From positions 166,065 to 230,064 of the forward strand of contig JAJVDF010000206.1 of the NCBI GenBank assembly GCA_022410635.1: a DNA stretch of 64,000 nt, in the 5' to 3' direction. The translations under genes were made by a program, and so were the position numbers. This document shows positions 59,590-64,000 of this stretch, one piece after another. Under the pieces are notes generated by a model, which worked only from the letters and a program-made list of their open reading frames with translations, searched no databases and had not been told where the DNA came from. The stretch is from Tretioscincus oriximinensis. Lineage: Eukaryota > Chordata > Lepidosauria > Squamata > Gymnophthalmidae. Position 1 is the stretch's first letter. Each line of letters begins with the position of its first letter.

Positions 59590-59770
59590 AAAGAGGACTT
59601 TTTTTTACCTAGAGGATCATCCTACTTCCAGAATTTACTATCAGGAGGTACCGACCTGAATAGCTTTAAAAGGAACAAAAAGTTTTAGATCAATTTATGA
59701 AGGCCAGATGTATCAGTGGCTACTGGAATTGATGCCTGAGTACTAACTACAAGTTAAAGAGACAGGCAGG
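59590..59770 (+). mobile_element. CR1 LINE 3' fragment, degraded
   Basis: ACCTAGAGGATCATCCTACT, CCAGAATTTACTATCAGGAG and AATTTATGAAGGCCAGATG follow the CR1 3' layout with many changes. Confidence 0.4.
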
Positions 59771-60139
59771 ATGCATTTAAAGTAGGGTTCCCACATAGAA
59801 GCTGGGATAGATGCTCTGCAAATAAAAACATTTAACCTCTAATAAGAGTAAAAGTGATCACCCCATAGATGCTGCAGACGGTAAATGGTAAAATGTCCTC
59901 TCCTCTATCATAAAAATGATATTCAAAATAAATCTGACAATTTCTTTGTTTGGAACAATGTGTACAGATTGAAGGGAGACAATGCAGCTCAACAATAATG
60001 CAAGCATCAATAGCACTGAAAGCAGAGACTTGCTGCTTCGATCCCCTAGAAGTAGGAAATGGTAAACTACTTTTATATCCCTTTCAAGAAAATTGCATAG
60101 AGATACTCATGAAGATGAAGTCAACCAGGAGTTGATTAC

Positions 60140-60395
60140 AACTTTACTATTTGATTTATACCTCACCCATCCCACAAAGGGCTCCTGACGGCTCACAATA
60201 CAATACGAACCGTACAATACAAGATAATTATATAAAATCAATACAATACAGCATGAATTATATAAAACAAATCCAGGAAATATTTAAAAACAAATTACAA
60301 TCATACTCCCCCAACATATACCAATTCATATCCACAGGGAAGTATTACAAAAAACAGAGGAAGCAGACCAGCCTGGGGCTAGACTGAAGCTAGCC
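60140..60395 (-). mobile_element. L2-type LINE 3' UTR fragment
   Basis: It matches the 3' UTR of the L2 copy at 50380-50640 nearly base for base in several blocks: AAATCCAGGAAATATTTAAA with AACAAATTACAATCATA, and GAAGCAGACCAGCCT. No coding part is present. Confidence 0.7.
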
Positions 60396-61143
60396 AATTC
60401 AGCGGTATTCAGCAACAACAGACTTACATTTCATTATTGGAGATCTTGAGGTATATGTAATTAAAAACATACCAGGGAAAAAGTTAGCATTTAAATTGAA
60501 TGAGGTTTTTGCATTAAACAATATTAACCATGTGGTCTTTCACACCCATGCTCTTTCTTCAGATATCTTCATTTGCTACAAAGGTGTTTGCAGTATAATA
60601 GAACTTAAGTTGTATGGTGAAAATATTCAGTTTTATTTTGGGCTAAACATGATAAGGTGTAAAACAAAAGAGCAATCCAATTGTTTTCATCCCTAAAAGA
60701 AACTGAAGAAGCTTGTCTTTGATCATTTGTCACCAAGCCTTTCCTCCTAAAACACAGGAGTTCTATCAAAAAATCCCTTAGTATCTACTCTGAAGACTAA
60801 GTTGTTAAAAACAACAATACAAACTATAATAAGCATTATGCTCAGTGTAATCCTCAGAGGCTTCAGTTTACTGGAATGAGTAACTTTTTCAATCATAAAT
60901 TTATAAGAGCAGACAGAAAGAATCTAGCATACTATGCTTACAGAATTGAATATTCATTTCTCTTTTTAAAAAATCCAAGTTGAGTAAATTTTGCTTTTTT
61001 CATTTTACAATGTTAGAAAAGGGGTACATTTTGTTTCTCCCATTTATTTTGATTTGTTTGGCCATGACTTGATAGCTGGCAAGCATCATTCTTTGTTATA
61101 ATGCATCATAGAAGAATAAATTCCTTGTTTAATTTTTTTATAC
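60396..61143. other. LTBP1 intron sequence, no named feature
   Basis: AT-rich. I see nothing to name up to the exon at 61144. Confidence 0.4.
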
Positions 61144-61269
61144 CTTCACATGTTCGGCCATCTGTAGAAACAGTAAATCCACTCTCGCAAATACAAAGGA
61201 AGGAGCCCTCAGTATTTAAACATTCCCCATGAGGCAAGCAGAGACTGGGATCGGCACATTCATTAATAT
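61144..61269 (-). CDS. LTBP1: LTBP1 exon: calcium-binding EGF-like module
   Basis: A 126-nt exon encoding one whole EGF-like module that starts D-I-N-E-C and has six cysteines. The D/N-x-D/N-E-C start and the C-L-N-T-E-G-S-F-L-C stretch match the calcium-binding EGF consensus, with an Asn that can be beta-hydroxylated in this family. The acceptor is TCTGCAG and the donor is G|GTATAA. It is the most 5' LTBP1 exon in the window. In the known LTBP architecture this lies in the long row of EGF modules before the LAP-binding TB module. No further EGF-like exon is visible between 61270 and 64000. Confidence 0.95.
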
Positions 61270-61369
61270 CTGCAGAGGCAGAAAAATAGAGATTAATAAT
61301 GCAAGCTGTGAATATGTTTATGATGAACACTCACAAAGAAAGCTTATGAGAATGAACAACTAAAATGTT

Positions 61370-61558
61370 AAGGGCATAAGAAAACATAAAAGGAGTCCTG
61401 TTGAGTGGGCAATAAAGTTATCTAGTCCAGCACTCTGTTTCACATGGTGCCCCACTTCTCAACATTCTCAGGCAGAAGAAGGTTCACTTGCTTTCAATTC
61501 CCTACAAATGGGATTCAGAGGCATCCTACCTATCTTTCCAACCCAGGAGTAGAAGCAG
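61370..61558 (-). mobile_element. CR1 LINE 3' end fragment
   Basis: On the plus strand AAGAAAACATAAAAGGAGTC, TCTAGTCCAGCACTCTGTTT and TTCAATTCCCTACAAATGG are the reverse complement of the CR1 3' terminal region. Confidence 0.55.
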
Positions 61559-61559
61559 A

Positions 61560-61835
61560 AGCCGCTTTTATACCCCGCCCTTCTCACCTGAAGGGACTCA
61601 GAGCAGCTTACAGAGTTAATTTTTGTACAAAGGTTTACATCTTATTCTATCTTCCCCACTAGATTAATTGTGGTCCTCATTTATCTAATTGAAATGCAAA
61701 TAACAAATCTATATTTCTTTCAAGTAACTAAATTGGCTAGAGCTGCAGGCGCTTACCCCTCTCCATGTTTGACACAGGGCCTTGAAACCAGATCTCTCAG
61801 ATGAAAGACCGGCACTTAATCAACTGCGCAGGAGT
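61560..61835 (-). mobile_element. tRNA-derived SINE (subfamily 2)
   Basis: TTTTATACCCCGCCCTTCTC, GGGACTCAGAGCAGCTTACA, TATCTAATTGAAATGCAAAT and the tRNA-like head (GATCTCTCAGATGAAAGACC) on the plus strand. It shares the AATTGAAATGCA block with 13231-13408. Confidence 0.7.
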
Positions 61836-61959
61836 ATCTAAATATCAATTTTTGTATTTGCCAAGGGAGGAAGAGATGAGGGACTACCCAGTATTACAAG
61901 TGAACATCAATACTTTATCAACTGATTAACTATAACCAAAACCCCTAACGCACACGCGG

Positions 61960-62560
61960 TACAATGTCGCAACCTGAAAACTAAACACTTGAACACCACA
62001 AGTGCTTGTTAATAAATATCCATAGATTAATAACCCAGAAGTGGAGAGAATTAGGCCATGGCTTGAGTAGGAGTATGGCAGGCGGAGCAGCTTGGCAGTC
62101 GGCTTTGGTCAGTCACCTGGCCTGACCTGCAAATAGTTGGGCTACGCCCCGTGACGTGGCACCACCAGGGCGCCTGCTCTGCTCAGCGTGGCAGCCCATG
62201 CATTCCAGCTGCACGGCTCGGGCCCTGCCTGTAGATCTCGTGGGCCACGCTCCATGACGTAGGTCCCGGACTGCCCCCTCCCGGCAAGTCAGCCCTCCCC
62301 TGGTCTAGGCACTCGAGCTGTCCAGCAGCTCAACAGACCCACCCTTTCTGTGGGTACTCAACAGAGGATCAAAGAGGCTTGTGAGGGCCTTAAAGAATCC
62401 GTCCTGTGTACGGCCCGCCTCAGTGACTCCAAACTTGTGTACAACTACCTATTCCCAAGGTAGGCACCTAAGTTCAGAACCCTTTTAGGAAGGGCCCCCA
62501 AACTATGAGGAAGTCATGTGGATACCTTTCCCCAGATTTTGTTGACTCCTCAGGCCCGCC
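61960..62560. repeat. GC-rich unclassified block
   Basis: Much richer in GC than the surrounding intron and containing several CpGs. No frame, LTR pair or family motif is recognisable. It borders the GC-rich dispersed repeat at 62637-62790 and may belong to the same element. Confidence 0.35.
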
Positions 62561-62636
62561 AAGCTGCCTTCCACTGGCCATCACCACTCTTGCCATGACA
62601 GAAGAGAAGAAAAACAAGGGAGGGTAATGGTGGGAT

Positions 62637-62790
62637 TTGCGCATCCAAAACAGAAGAGAAGGATTGGGGCTGGCAGAGGGCTTTTAACCCTTTTGTCGGC
62701 CAGGAGCCGCATCTTCCCCTGTGACCCTTCTGGATCATAGAGAAAGGATGCTGGCTCCTAGAAGGTCCCCTCCTTCCCACTTCCAACTCC
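62637..62790 (+). repeat. GC-rich dispersed repeat, copy 2
   Basis: GCGCATCCAAAACAGAAGAG, GGCTGGCAGAGGGCTTTTAA, AGCCGCATCTTC and GGCTCCTAGAAGGTC match 8668-8815 in order. Confidence 0.5.
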
Positions 62791-62821
62791 TGGCGTGGGC
62801 TGCATTCACAATTTATTAATA

Positions 62822-63023
62822 TGCTTGACTTCAATGAATTTATCTAATCCTTTCTTAAAGCATAAGTGGGTATTTTATTAATGATTAGTCCATTGACCAT
62901 ATCATAAATACAAAACACTGAATAAAACAGTAAAACTCAACTATCCATAAAACAATCAATTAAAACAATTACAATAAATAATTCGACTTCTTTCTTAAAG
63001 CTGTCCAAGCTATTAGCCTTTAC

Positions 63024-63025
<2 letters not shown>
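62822..63025 (-). mobile_element. CR1 fragment split by a 128-bp insertion
   Basis: CAATGAATTTATCTAATCCT continues after the insertion with GCTGTCCAAGCTATTAGCC, the CR1 3' layout on the minus strand. The insertion (62862-62989) is flanked by CTTTCTTAAAGC at 62850-62861 and 62990-63001. The inserted sequence is A-rich and I cannot classify it. Confidence 0.6.

Positions 63026-63076
<51 letters not shown>
63024..63076. repeat. (ATT)n microsatellite
   Basis: About 17 uninterrupted triplets. It is (TAA)n on the strand of the adjoining Dong/R4 element and abuts its 3' end. Confidence 0.9.
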
Positions 63077-63077
<1 letters not shown>

Positions 63078-64000
63078 TTATTAACATAAAAGCAACAGTA
63101 CACCACAGCCAACGAGATAGATATGCTGGATTTCGTATCTCAATATCACAAAGTCGAACACTTCCCAAGCGTCTAGGACTGTGTGATGTATTTTCGTATG
63201 ATGCGCGCAGATCNGAGNAAAGTGGCTTTTTGCAATTGACAGATGGTGATTTTGTCAATGCCAATTGTCTTCAAGTGTTGGGCCAGGTCTTTGGGTACAG
63301 CCCCCAGNGTGCCGATTACCACTGGAATCACTTTCACTGGTTTGTGCCAGAGTCGCTGCAGTTCAATTTTCAGGTCTTGATATCGGCTGAGTTTTTCGTG
63401 CTGTTTTTCTACAATTCTACTGTCCCCAGGTATGGCAACATCAACGATCCACACTTTGTTCTTTTCNACAATTGTGANGTCAGGAGTATTGTGTTCCAAA
63501 ACCTTGTCAGTCTGGATCCGGAAGTCCCAGAGTATTTTTGCATGTTCGTTTTCTGTAACCTTCTCTGGTTTGTGATCCCACCAGTTCTTTACCACTGGAA
63601 GATGGTAGTTCTGGCAAAGGTTCCAGTGTATCATTTGTGCCACATAATTGTGCCTCTGTTTGTAGTCTGTTTGTGCAATTTTCTTGCAGCAGCTGAGGAT
63701 GTGGTCCATCGTTTCATCAGCTTCTTGGCACAGTCTGCATTTTGGGTCATCAGTTGATTTTTCAATTCTGGCTTTGATTGCATTTGTCCTGATAGCCTGT
63801 TCTTGTGCAGCAAGTATCAAGCCCTCTGTTTCCTTCTTCAGCGAACCATTTTTCAGCCATAGCCAGGTCTTTTCTTTGTCAACTTTTCCTTCGATTTTAT
63901 CAAGGAACTGTCCATGCAAGGCTTTGTTGCGCCAGCTGTCCTCTCGAGTTTGTATTGCAGTTTTCCGGTACTGATTTTTTGTTTGCTGGGCTTTGAGTAC
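63077..64000 (-). mobile_element. Dong/R4-type LINE, 3' part, continuing past the window
   Basis: A 248-codon minus-strand frame (63173-63919) contains the Cys/His motif C-R-L-C-Q-E-A-D-E-T-M-D-H-I-L-S-C-C, then I-H-W-N-L-C, W-W-D-H-K-P-E-K, I-L-W-D-F, and K-V-W-I-V-D-V-A-I-P-G-D. The last fits the core of the restriction-like endonuclease of R2/R4-type elements, followed by V-I-P-V-V-I-G and an L-Q-K-A-T terminus. Four undetermined bases fall inside the frame. The 3' end meets (TAA)n, a known target preference of Dong elements. The frame is otherwise open for about 250 codons, so the copy may be fairly young. Confidence 0.85.

Larger units (their letters stand above)
15070..64000 (-). other. 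LTBP1: LTBP1 gene, 3' half (11 exons, introns, 3' UTR)
   Basis: LTBP1 is a secreted extracellular-matrix glycoprotein that binds the TGF-beta propeptide (LAP) covalently and tethers the latent complex to fibrillin microfibrils. The identification rests on the joined exon translations: EGF-like modules with six cysteines each, two TB modules with the CCC triplet, and C-terminal stretches such as [20 protein letters not shown] and NNRMSLCKNAKC that I recognise from vertebrate LTBP1. All ten internal junctions are phase 1, so the reading frame is continuous across introns of about 1.0 to 11.1 kb. The low-coordinate boundary is the inferred poly(A) site; the 5' part lies beyond 64000. LTBP1 is favoured over LTBP2, LTBP3 and LTBP4 because of the C-terminal sequence. 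Confidence 0.96.

Noticed and set aside
63230..63757. 175-codon plus-strand frame
   Set aside because: It is the antisense of the Dong/R4 frame at 63173-63919, which has the recognisable motifs.

Overview
The window is vertebrate nuclear DNA, most probably from a squamate reptile. I infer this from split exons separated by 1-11 kb introns, an AT-rich background, and a repeat load made of CR1, L2, L1 and Dong/R4 LINE fragments, tRNA-derived SINEs with a TTC-rich tail, and short hAT and Tc1/mariner-type elements. I cannot name the species. Scattered single N positions show that this is an assembled draft.

The only protein-coding gene I can support is the 3' half of LTBP1 (latent TGF-beta binding protein 1) on the minus strand. 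Eleven exons run from 61269 down to the stop codon at 15835. Every junction has the same phase (one base before, two after), and the joined reading gives about 516 residues. In transcript order they encode three EGF-like modules, an 8-cysteine TB module split over two exons (the one that docks latent TGF-beta), two EGF-like modules, a second split TB module, a spacer, and two final EGF-like modules. The 3' UTR is about 0.77 kb, with a single AATAAA signal at 15087-15092. The gene continues beyond 64000.

Layout: 1-15069 lies downstream of the gene and is intergenic, with SINEs, a nested L2/CR1 block, a hAT-like element and a foldback. 15070-61269 is the gene. Its largest intron (44010-55149) carries L1, L2, CR1 and several inverted-repeat blocks. 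61270-64000 is intron with a SINE, CR1 pieces, a GC-rich repeat block and a truncated Dong/R4 LINE that runs off the edge.

The most unusual material is in the repeats. There is a short dispersed family whose smallest copy is 84 bp between perfect 13-bp target duplications, and which repeatedly occurs as head-to-head foldbacks; one is a 152-bp near-perfect palindrome about 140 bp from the last LTBP1 acceptor. There is also a hAT-like element with an exact 8-bp duplication and a GC-rich minisatellite core, and large nested foldbacks at 52941-53215. I found no tRNA or rRNA gene, CRISPR array or bacterial-type operon. The window does not show a convincing new multi-gene system.
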